Assembly (NCBI GenBank): GCA_004559785.1
Contig: SFXD01000036.1
Location: forward strand, 1 to 19,435
Direction: 5' to 3'
Source of the DNA: a bacterium
GTDB taxonomy: Bacteria > Bacteroidota > Bacteroidia > Bacteroidales > Bacteroidaceae
Length of the DNA: 19,435 bases
Shown here: one piece after another, positions 7,401 through 13,910 of the stretch
Position numbering within the stretch: position 1 is the first letter of the stretch
Layout: every line of letters begins with the position of its first letter
Notes under the pieces: generated by a model
The model's database searches: none
The model's input: only the letters and a program-made list of their open reading frames with translations
Told to the model about the DNA's origin: nothing
Translations under genes and position numbers: made by a program

Positions 7401-9297
7401 CACCCATCTGCATTGTGCTGCCATCCACGAGTTCGTCTATCTCGATCTTGAAGTAGCTGTACTCCTGTGCAGGTGCGTTGGAAAGGTAGAAGTAGGCCGT
7501 GGCGTAGCTGGCAGCTGGCAGCATGTCCTTGCCGATGTTGGTCTTCTTGTCTATCAGCACCCATCCCTCTGCATCGACAGTGGCCTGTTCCTCGCTGTCG
7601 AAGTTGGCGGCATATATGCTCCATGTCTTCCAGTTACGGCCGGGGTTGTTGCCCGTGTCGTTGCCGGTAACCAACTTGTAGTATGTAGGCTTGATGGGGG
7701 CTGAGGTAGAGAATATTACGTTGTTCTTTGCCTTCTTGGTACACCACTTTGTGGTCTCAGTGCCATCGAAGAGTGCGCCGAACGACTCCTGTGCGTTGGC
7801 ACCGTCGGTTCCGGAGATGCCAATGTAGGAAACGTCAATGGGTTCGCCAAGGTCCGACGAGTAGTTGGCTATTAATCCGTTGATGAAGGCTACCTCGCCG
7901 TCTATCTCGGCAACGGACAGGAGCAGGTTCTCGAAGATGTAGGGTGCAGTTCCGTTGGGATAGGTCTCGCTGGGTGCAATGTTCTCGTCGAGGTATGCAG
8001 CCACCAAGGCCTTGCCTGCCGCATTGATGTGTCCCTCGTTGTACTCGTTCCTCAGCCTCTCCACTACGCCTTCCAGCGTGGAGTATGCTGCCTGCGAGGA
8101 CAGGATGTTGTCGCGCAGCGTGGCACACGTGGAGTAGGCGGCGATGATGCCCTCCACGTCACCCTCTGTGAGCATGGCTTCCAGAGCCTTGGGGAATTGC
8201 TCGACGAGGCTCTTCTGCGCCCTGACGTCGTAGTCGAACTTCGCCACGCGCTGGTAGTAGGAGTTGCGCACGCTGTTTATTTCGTACTTGTTGTAGCCGA
8301 AGCCGAACTCAGCCATCTGCATCTTGTTCTTGCCGCCGGTGGCGGTGATGTTTATCAGGTAGTACTGGTAGCTCTCGTCCACTGGCTTGTTGAATCCGAA
8401 GAGTGCTTCCGTGTACCTGGCTGCGGGGATGCGGTCGGAGCCTACTCCCTTCCTGTCGTCTATGACGTTCCACTTGTCAGACTCCAGGGTGGCCTCGTCA
8501 TCGCTGTCGAAATTGGCACCGCTAATCGTCCAATCCACCCAGTTACGGTCGGGGTTGGTGTTGGTGTCCTTGGCGGTGAGTACCCGGTAGAAGTCGGCCT
8601 TGATGGGCTCGTCGGCCTTGACAATCACCCATATCGGGGTATTGTCGCCTCCCCACTTGGTTTGCTGGTTGTTGTCGACCAGGTTGGCGTATGCGCCGTC
8701 TCCCCACAATCCATCGCGTCCCTTGATTGCCGTGAGCGGAATGGAGGGTGCAGGTTCGCTGAAGGTGAACTCGGACATCTGCATCGTGCCTGCGTCGGAG
8801 ATGCTGACGATTTCCCTCAGTTCGACCTTGAAGTACTTGTACTCTGCCGAGGGGGCTTCCGTGCAGACGAATCCCGTTGGCTGGTTGTTGCCAGCGGGGA
8901 ACTCTGCCACGCTGAGTTGCTCGCGCTTGTCAATCAGCGTCCATTCGCCTGCGTCGCGCGTGGCCTCCTCGTCGCTGCCGAAGTTGGCGGCATACACCTC
9001 CCATGTCTTCCAGTTGCGGTCGGGGAACGTCTTCGTGTCGAGACCCGTGATCAGGGTGTACGACTCCGGGGTGAAGGCATGGTCTGCCTTGAACACGATG
9101 TAGGCTCCGTCGAATTTGTTCATGCACCATTTCGTACTACGACTGCCGTCAACGAGCATGTCGTAACTCTCGTTGGCATTTCCTGCCGTACCGTGAAGGG
9201 CTGTCAGCAGGACATCCTCTGCCAGCGAAGGCAAGGCAAGCAGCATTGCAGTGCCGAGGAAAGCCTTCCGCAGATTGTGAATTGGAATTGTTCTCAT
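4477..9297 (-). CDS. Giant secreted modular protein with four discoidin-like repeats and C-terminal tail tag
   Basis: This 1606-aa protein has an N-terminal signal peptide (about 1-26, 'AMLLALPSLA'). Four copies of a discoidin/F5-8C-like domain lie at about 31-180, 189-332, 490-640 and 782-930. Each has 'DG...TKW', 'DRNWKTW..YAANF', 'GW.LID.R' and a terminal 'MQM.EF.FG'. Copies 2-3 and 3-4, and the region after copy 4, are separated by about 150-residue helical linkers that share 'FPNGSYLYIIEN'-like signatures. A beta-sandwich follows at about 1080-1260 ('NPDFSDGWNGWDG'), then helical FIVAR-like sequence (about 1290-1440), a further beta-rich region ('HWIRWDMTNGSDLTFEVRN') and the tail 'APGIYIMGGKKVLVK'. 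The fold content points to multivalent glycan or host-surface binding; no catalytic domain was recognised. It is monocistronic, with its own -33/-7 promoter (9356-9387) and a downstream hairpin. The last 13 residues nearly match those of the 394-aa protein. Confidence 0.85.
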   Translation of the reverse strand: MRTIPIHNLRKAFLGTAMLLALPSLAEDVLLTALHGTAGNANESYDMLVDGSRSTKWCMNKFDGAYIVFKADHAFTPESYTLITGLDTKTFPDRNWKTWEVYAANFGSDEEATRDAGEWTLIDKREQLSVAEFPAGNNQPTGFVCTEAPSAEYKYFKVELREIVSISDAGTMQMSEFTFSEPAPSIPLTAIKGRDGLWGDGAYANLVDNNQQTKWGGDNTPIWVIVKADEPIKADFYRVLTAKDTNTNPDRNWVDWTISGANFDSDDEATLESDKWNVIDDRKGVGSDRIPAARYTEALFGFNKPVDESYQYYLINITATGGKNKMQMAEFGFGYNKYEINSVRNSYYQRVAKFDYDVRAQKSLVEQFPKALEAMLTEGDVEGIIAAYSTCATLRDNILSSQAAYSTLEGVVERLRNEYNEGHINAAGKALVAAYLDENIAPSETYPNGTAPYIFENLLLSVAEIDGEVAFINGLIANYSSDLGEPIDVSYIGISGTDGANAQESFGALFDGTETTKWCTKKAKNNVIFSTSAPIKPTYYKLVTGNDTGNNPGRNWKTWSIYAANFDSEEQATVDAEGWVLIDKKTNIGKDMLPAASYATAYFYLSNAPAQEYSYFKIEIDELVDGSTMQMGEFAFGNQASFFALRDEYIDLFSYFDLETPAYRGLIDDYNAKLESLKSSTSINQLGTLYNELTALQNSIVASQEVYAKYQEMVGVVVYSIDGLEGPVAEFLHRYISEEVEPGYEFSNGSYLYIIENCQLTDAQVNTEIAYLDNLLMAALNGAYLAVNGTAGFNDKEGFAALVDGDTSTKWGVGDFTIANCVFRVSDAEAPFFYTLVTGNDTGLSPERNWKKWNVYGANFEKDSDAKADAEGWELVDQRDSIGRDRLPAASFAPAYFGFTENKAPRYKYYKVEVLEPYSGNKMQMSEFSFGTQEDFLAIKAELADSLGNFDTDVVAQQSLIDAYLDAAPAIEEPEDMDDLVDTYNALKAMQDSIALSAQAYAKYDNLAAEMEIFVIDRDDLDCKQMDMLREYVTDYVEPNENFPNGSYLYIIENHTLSIPQLEEEVALMQQMQKDAVFYGYGAGADITTMLANPDFSDGWNGWDGTPGFATGRADNGYYAAESTRAFDLSQTLRGIKNGVYEFVMTAGYRPGDIPTSDNLAAVVYANQNENYVMSIKEGQVPVDEAVSGVNCYLEGNIPDLELTNDYGEVTGYGLHGVQSVGYAIGVGRHDNHVAVLVTDSTLTVGIRDTGTGYNWDWTGFGNARLYYLGSLDEAAEGLGRTLTDMGNRAQTLLDYVPSSDEYKAYPNFGIGQREVLANAIEGAQTASTAEDRLELVTTYSEAFQTIRQEKAAYVNLLDVANRIQDKWTMQPLSPEDFEALSDCIYENAWFAFEEGRYDEAEAAEAAEAMLAKYPDYLEYNDTKATNGVFVEQTEPFTYSITVTGANPYAGFSGFYADLDEERTVLHFQYRATRDVADGEIFFATPNLDGSKNYLYGELKQSDEWKDAYYDLEEVRTAFGWGKADHWIRWDMTNGSDLTFEVRNILMITPAQAADQGGDVVGIRECGEVTEERAEADGIYTLTGARVTKPLAPGIYIMGGKKVLVK

Positions 9298-9355
9298 GAC
9301 TCCTTTGATAATTTATGTTGGGTTAAAAACGTCAAATAATGGATATGTTGCGCTG

Positions 9356-9387
9356 CAAAGGTACGAAATCTGGATTTTACGCACAAA
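9356..9387 (-). promoter_or_regulatory. Bacteroidetes-type promoter of the 1606-aa gene
   Basis: On the minus strand, TTTG (9384-9387) is followed after exactly 20 nt by TACCTTTG (9356-9363). This is the full -33 TTTG / -7 TAnnTTTG consensus with its usual 19-21-nt spacing. The predicted start of transcription near 9349-9350 leaves a leader of about 50 nt before ATG at 9297. It is the best promoter match in the window. Confidence 0.8.
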
Positions 9388-9490
9388 TCATTATGCAAAA
9401 AAAATCCCAGAATAATAAAATTGCAACACTTTGCGGACTTTCATGGAGTACTCAGGTATTCGTTCCTTGCTGCACTATGTCGCCCTTCCT

Positions 9491-9595
9491 TCCCCCTGCG
9501 ACAGTGGGGATTGAGGGATACTTGGGGGATTGAGGGGGCCTCTCATTGCCCACAGCTCATTGCTCACAGCTCATTGCTCACAGCTCACAACTCAT
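9491..9595 (-). repeat. Dispersed composite repeat, copy C
   Basis: Read on the minus strand, a run of eight heptads (9540-9595; units such as GTGAGCA, ATGAGCT, GTGAGCT, GTGGGCA) is followed by GAGAGG and CCCCCTCAATCCCCC. An extra partial copy CCCTCAATCCCC and the closing GGGGGAAG then follow. The core is thus longer than in copy B through an internal duplication. Its orientation is opposite to copy B. It lies about 80 bp after the rhamnosidase stop codon. Confidence 0.72.
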
Positions 9596-9677
9596 TGCCC
9601 CATAAAAAAGGTGTGCCAGCCACCATGTAGACCAGCACACCCAAAATGTAATATCTTGTCAAGCAAAGCCTCTGCCG

Positions 9678-12269
9678 CTACATCTCCACGGTGTAGGTTC
9701 CTGCCTCGTAGTCCTTCGACTCCTCGCTGCCTGGCAGGGTGACGGTAGCCGTGGCTCCCTTTGGTATGGTGAAGTTCCAGATGCACTTGTCACCCTCGTA
9801 CTTCCACTCGCTCTTGATGAGGCCTGCCGCAGACTTGTACTCAGCCTTGACGAAGCCAAGCCTCTTGTCGGGAACGGGCTTCATGATGATGTGCTTGAAG
9901 CCGGGTTCGCTGGGGTCGGCTGAGATACCTGCCACAGTCTCCCATATCCACTCGCATACGACTCCGTAGGCGTAGTGATTGAAGCTGTTCATACCCTGTG
10001 GACCCATGCCCTTGTCTATCATGTAGCTGTTCCAACGCTCCCAGATGGTGGTGGCTCCGTTGTCCACGGAATACAGCCAGCTGGGGTTCTTGCGCTGGAA
10101 GAGCAATTCGTAGGCGATGTCCGCCATGCCGTTTTCGGTAAGCGTGGGCATCAGTATCGAAGTGCCGAGGAAGCCTGTCTGCAGGCAGTTGTCGTGCTCC
10201 TTGAAGTTCTGGCGAAGGCGTGTCACCATGGCATCCTTTGCCTCGCCCTCTAGCAGGCGGTTCTTCAGGGCGAAGAGGGCGGGTGTCTGCATGGTGTTGA
10301 GCAGTTCTGTCTTGAAGGTGCCGTCCTCGTTGAGGAAGGTATCCCTCAGGTACTGCCTTGCCTCAGCCTCCATCTTCTCGTACTTGGCGGCGTCGCGTCC
10401 AGTTGCCTTTGCCATGTCACGCATCATGCCGGCGTTGAGAGCCCAGTAGCTGGCACCCAGGTAGCTCCAGTATACGTACGTCTCGGGACGGTTGACGTGG
10501 TTGCCGTTCTCGTCCACCATGCGTATGGTGCCGCTGCACGACTCCAAAGGCTCGTAGCTCAGCCAGTCGCCCCAATTGAAGTCGCTGTTCTCCGCTGCCA
10601 GGGCATGGTGGTCGTACTTGGTTTCGTTGATGTGGTTCATCAGTTTCTCCATGGCTGCCCAGTTCTCGGCCACGATGTCTTCGTCGCCGAACTGCTTCCA
10701 TACCACCCATGGCACTATCACGCCGGCATCGCTCCATCCGAGGCGCATCATGTCGCCGGGCATTGCACCGTACTGTGCCTGTGGAGCCACGCCGGGGAAG
10801 GCACCCGTGGGGCTCTGTGTGTCGCGCATGTCACGCATCCACTTGTGGAAGAAGTCCCTGGTGTTGGCAAAGTACGTACCTGTCTCCGAGAACACCTGCG
10901 TGTCCGCCGTCCACCCAAGACGCTCGTTGCGCTGCGGGCAGTCGGTGGGTACGGAGAGGTAGTTGGAGCGCTGTCCCCAAATGGTGTTGGATATCAACTT
11001 GTTTACGAGGTCGTTGCCAGTGGTGATGGTGCCTGTCTCCATTTCCTTGGAGATGGACGTGACGGGTATCGACTTGATGCTGTTGATGGTCACCTTGGCA
11101 GTCGCAGTAACGGAGATTAGCCTATATCCGAAGAAGGTGCAAGTGGGATGGTACTCCACGGGCTTGTCCGAGGAGGCGAAGGTGTATGTCATGCGCATCC
11201 CCGTGTCCGGAATCCTCAGGTTGAGCCTGTGTACGCTTCCCTCAGGTCCGTCCATGCCGCGGCTCTTGGCACCATTGCCGTCGTTCAGCAGCTCGGACAC
11301 CACGCACGTGAGCGTGGTACCCTCCTCGGCATTGAACACGAACGAAGGCACGGCGGCACAGTTCTGACCGAAGTCCACTACGAGGTTCTCTCCCGGCTCG
11401 AGCACGATTTTCTCGCCGGCCTTGTATTCCTTCTTCACCACTACCTTTCCGTACTCGTCGGCGTTGGCACCTTCCACGGTGTCCCACGTATACGTCTTGA
11501 CGGGAGTCAGGGTAAGGTCCTCGCGCAGGTATATCTCGGCACCGCACGTGGGCAGTATCTCGCCCTTGAACTCGTCGTTCACCTCTGGCGTGGAGAGCTT
11601 CTCGGGCGTGTCATACCCGGGCAGCTCGCGTGCGTCGTAGTCCTCTCCGTCGAAGATGGCGGCATGCTTCACGGGTCCCGCTATGCCTGCCTTCCAGTTA
11701 GTGGTGTCGGTACCGTACAGTTTCCTGGTGCCATCGGAATATATCACTTCCAGCACACTACGGAAAGCGCACTTGCGGCCTATCATGCCATCGTGTCCTC
11801 CAGGGGTGATTATCTTGTCTGCCCACCATCCCGGGGTGACCTGTGCGGAGAGTACGTTCTCGGCTCCCTCCTTGGTGTTGAGCATGTCCGTAATGTCGTA
11901 GGTGAACGAACGCTTCGTCTTCTCGTAGTGGGTGAATCCGGGCTTCAGTATTTCCTTGCCCACGGTCACTCCGTTCACGTGCAGCTCGTAAACGCCCAAT
12001 CCCGACGTCATCCACTTGGCAGACACCACCTTCTTCTCGTTCTTCAGCGTGCTGACGAACCAGTTGGCTCCGTCGGCAGCTCGCGTGCCGTCTACTACGG
12101 TGCCCGTAACGACAGGGGCATCCACCACGGAAATCCATTCCGATACATCCCAGGACGTGTTCTCCAACGCCTCTGTCAACTTGCCGTTCTCACGGCTTCC
12201 ACTACAACCTGCCAGGGCCATCACTACGAAGCCTGCGGCAGGAAGCCTCCTTAGAATCCTTGTCTTCAT
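9678..12269 (-). CDS. GH78 alpha-L-rhamnosidase, lipoprotein
   Basis: This 863-aa enzyme is predicted to remove terminal alpha-L-rhamnose from plant glycans or glycosides. The start chosen is the ATG at 12267-12269, because it gives a classical lipoprotein signal with lipobox LAGC and Cys22; upstream in-frame codons read through leader sequence. The N-terminal half contains beta-sandwich domains ('YELHVNGVTVG', 'TPGWWADK', 'VVDFGQNCA') typical of GH78. The (alpha/alpha)6 barrel carries the family signature DCPQRNERLGWTAD at 443-456. Asp443, Glu449, Trp453 and Asp456 match the positions used in characterised GH78 enzymes, with Glu449 as the expected general acid. GATTIWERW holds Glu744, the likely general base. 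'WGDWL' and 'FNHYAYG' are also present. The signature varies from the common DERLGWTGD at two neighbouring positions (N448, A455). It is divergent from the dehydrogenase/DUF1080 operon, with which it shares a promoter spacer. Surface or periplasmic lipoprotein location is inferred. Confidence 0.92.
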   Translation of the reverse strand: MKTRILRRLPAAGFVVMALAGCSGSRENGKLTEALENTSWDVSEWISVVDAPVVTGTVVDGTRAADGANWFVSTLKNEKKVVSAKWMTSGLGVYELHVNGVTVGKEILKPGFTHYEKTKRSFTYDITDMLNTKEGAENVLSAQVTPGWWADKIITPGGHDGMIGRKCAFRSVLEVIYSDGTRKLYGTDTTNWKAGIAGPVKHAAIFDGEDYDARELPGYDTPEKLSTPEVNDEFKGEILPTCGAEIYLREDLTLTPVKTYTWDTVEGANADEYGKVVVKKEYKAGEKIVLEPGENLVVDFGQNCAAVPSFVFNAEEGTTLTCVVSELLNDGNGAKSRGMDGPEGSVHRLNLRIPDTGMRMTYTFASSDKPVEYHPTCTFFGYRLISVTATAKVTINSIKSIPVTSISKEMETGTITTGNDLVNKLISNTIWGQRSNYLSVPTDCPQRNERLGWTADTQVFSETGTYFANTRDFFHKWMRDMRDTQSPTGAFPGVAPQAQYGAMPGDMMRLGWSDAGVIVPWVVWKQFGDEDIVAENWAAMEKLMNHINETKYDHHALAAENSDFNWGDWLSYEPLESCSGTIRMVDENGNHVNRPETYVYWSYLGASYWALNAGMMRDMAKATGRDAAKYEKMEAEARQYLRDTFLNEDGTFKTELLNTMQTPALFALKNRLLEGEAKDAMVTRLRQNFKEHDNCLQTGFLGTSILMPTLTENGMADIAYELLFQRKNPSWLYSVDNGATTIWERWNSYMIDKGMGPQGMNSFNHYAYGVVCEWIWETVAGISADPSEPGFKHIIMKPVPDKRLGFVKAEYKSAAGLIKSEWKYEGDKCIWNFTIPKGATATVTLPGSEESKDYEAGTYTVEM

Positions 12270-12393
12270 CAATTCTGCTTTTTTGAATGTTGATATAATT
12301 TGGTATACGTTTTCATAATACTCCCTCAAATTCAGGTGAAGAAAGCAAAAGCCTCCCGGCATGAAATGGCTGCTCTCGCATCATCAACACCTG

Positions 12394-12424
12394 CAAAATT
12401 AATAAAATTAAAGAGAACAGCAAG
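12394..12424 (-). promoter_or_regulatory. Candidate promoter of the rhamnosidase gene
   Basis: The minus strand reads TAATTTTG at 12394-12401, matching the -7 consensus TAnnTTTG, with CTTG (12421-12424) 19 nt upstream as a one-mismatch -33 element. The predicted leader is about 115-120 nt before the start at 12269, which is longer than for the other genes here. Confidence 0.5.
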
Positions 12425-12484
12425 GTGAATGCGAATAAATATGTGTCTATTTTGGTAGTTTCGCACATTTTGGCATACATTTTC

Positions 12485-12515
12485 TTTCGTCATTATCCAA
12501 AATTAAATAACTTTG
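12485..12515 (+). promoter_or_regulatory. Candidate promoter of the dehydrogenase-DUF1080 operon
   Basis: TAACTTTG at 12508-12515 matches the -7 consensus TAnnTTTG. TTTC (12485-12488), one mismatch from TTTG, lies 19 nt upstream. Transcription would start near 12521, giving a leader of about 60 nt before the ATG at 12583. Confidence 0.6.
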
Positions 12516-12582
12516 CATCAACACACACACATTTTTTTACGTATAACCAACAACTTTTTTATATAACTAACATCTAAAGCAA

Positions 12583-13887
12583 ATGAAACTAAACAGAAGA
12601 TCTTTCATCAAGAGGACGGCTGCTGGCACGGCCCTGTTCAGCATCCTTCCCAGGGAAGTGATGGGCAAGATGGGAGGGGGAGGCAACTACATCGCCCCCA
12701 GCGACCAGCTTACCAGAGGCATCATCGGTACCGGTGGCATAGGTAGGAGCGGGCTTCATTTCCAGAGCGACCAGACATGCCGCCTGGTAGCCCTGTGCGA
12801 CGTCGACCAGAACCACCTGGATGCTGCCATGAAGCAGGCAAAGACCAGTTTCAACGAAACGCCCAAGGCTTATCACGACTTCCGCGAGCTAATCCACGAC
12901 GCAGACGTAGACATTGTGCACATTGCCACGCCAAGCCACTGGCACGGCATAATGGCAGTAGAGGCCGCCAATGCCGGAAAGGACGTGTTCTGCGAGAAAC
13001 CCATGACTCGCACCATCGGAGAGGGCAAGAGGGTGGAAGAGGCCATCAAGCGGAACGGCAGGGTGTTCCGGCTGGACACATGGTTCCGCTTCAAGGACAC
13101 CTTCTACGGGCTCGGCACGGACGTAAAGCCACTGAAGAAACTGGTGGACAGCGGATTGCTCGGATGGCCCCTGAAGGTGCGTATTTCCGGCGCGACGGGA
13201 TTCACGTGGAAATTCTTCTGGACAGGCAAGGAGAACCTGGAGGTGCAACCCATACCCAAGGAGTTCGACTACGACCTCTGGCTGGGTCCCGCGCCATACA
13301 AGCCATACAACGTCCACCGCACGCACCAGACGTTCCGCGGATACTGGGATTACGACGGTGGCGGACTTGGCGACATGGGACAGCACTATATCGACCCCGT
13401 ACAGTACATACTGGGCAAGGACGACACGTTCCCCATTAAGGTTGAGGTGGACGCTCCGCAACAGCACCCCGATGCCGTCGGCATCTGGCGCAGCATTACG
13501 TACACATACGAGGACGGATGCCAGATAATCCTCGAGGGGGAAGGTTTCGAGAGCCAGGGCAAGGTGCCCTACATCGAGGGTCCCAAGGGCAAGGTGTACA
13601 AGGGCTTCGAGTGTACCATACCCAACGTGCAGGAGATTATCAACGAACTGCCCGACCCGCCACAGCGCAATACCGACTTCATAGAATGCGTGCGCAACAG
13701 GAGGCAGTTTGCCCTGAACGAGAGCAACGGGCACCACAGCGCAACCATCGTCAACATGGGAGTTTGTGCCCTGAGGCTCAACCGCACGCTACATTTCGAC
13801 CCCAAGACACAGACATTCCTCGGCGACGACGCCGCCAACCTGCTCGTCAACCAACCCATGAGGGGCGAATGGGGCAAACTAATCTAA
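12583..13887 (+). CDS. Tat-exported Gfo/Idh/MocA family sugar dehydrogenase
   Basis: This 434-aa NAD(P)-dependent oxidoreductase has a twin-arginine signal at its N-terminus (NRRSFIKR, then a hydrophobic stretch to about residue 28), so it is expected to be exported folded with its cofactor. The Rossmann fold shows GTGGIG at 49-54 and 'VALCDVD' at the end of the second strand. The family EKP motif is at 138-140, and DMGQH at 264-268 supplies the Asp/His pair typical of the catalytic half. These enzymes oxidise or reduce hydroxyls on sugars; several oxidise C3 of glycosides to 3-keto-glycosides. It is the first gene of an operon, 23 bp ahead of the DUF1080 protein, the combination that supports a 3-keto-glycoside role here. 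Substrate and whether it acts as a dehydrogenase or a cofactor-recycling oxidoreductase cannot be read from sequence. Confidence 0.9.
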   Translation: MKLNRRSFIKRTAAGTALFSILPREVMGKMGGGGNYIAPSDQLTRGIIGTGGIGRSGLHFQSDQTCRLVALCDVDQNHLDAAMKQAKTSFNETPKAYHDFRELIHDADVDIVHIATPSHWHGIMAVEAANAGKDVFCEKPMTRTIGEGKRVEEAIKRNGRVFRLDTWFRFKDTFYGLGTDVKPLKKLVDSGLLGWPLKVRISGATGFTWKFFWTGKENLEVQPIPKEFDYDLWLGPAPYKPYNVHRTHQTFRGYWDYDGGGLGDMGQHYIDPVQYILGKDDTFPIKVEVDAPQQHPDAVGIWRSITYTYEDGCQIILEGEGFESQGKVPYIEGPKGKVYKGFECTIPNVQEIINELPDPPQRNTDFIECVRNRRQFALNESNGHHSATIVNMGVCALRLNRTLHFDPKTQTFLGDDAANLLVNQPMRGEWGKLI

Positions 13888-13910
13888 TCACCCATCACTA
13901 CCAACACACT

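Larger units (their letters stand above)
9298..9677. other. Spacer between the rhamnosidase gene and the 1606-aa gene
   Basis: This 380-bp stretch has no gene. Read on the minus strand after the rhamnosidase stop codon, it contains about 80 bp of unassigned sequence, copy C of the composite repeat (9491-9595), an unassigned stretch of about 100 bp, and then the promoter and short leader of the 1606-aa gene. Confidence 0.6.
12270..12582. other. Divergent promoter region between rhamnosidase and dehydrogenase operon
   Basis: This 313-bp AT-rich spacer has no coding frame. It contains a plausible Bacteroidetes promoter in each direction, listed separately. The promoters lie back to back, with the two -33 elements about 60 bp apart, so one regulator could act on both transcripts. 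No clear operator palindrome was seen between them. Confidence 0.55.

Noticed and set aside
8029..9339. 436-codon plus-strand open frame (and a similar 429-codon frame at 4720-6009)
   Set aside because: Both are antisense shadows within the 1606-aa gene, whose repeats are conserved at protein level in the minus frame.
12270..12362. N-terminal extension of the rhamnosidase frame by 31 codons
   Set aside because: It would bury the lipoprotein signal peptide and lipobox internally. The ATG at 12269 gives a normal lipoprotein start.
13518..13910. N-terminal extension of the DUF1080 reading frame
   Set aside because: It overlaps the end of the dehydrogenase gene in another frame and lacks a signal peptide. 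The ATG at 13911 is followed directly by one.
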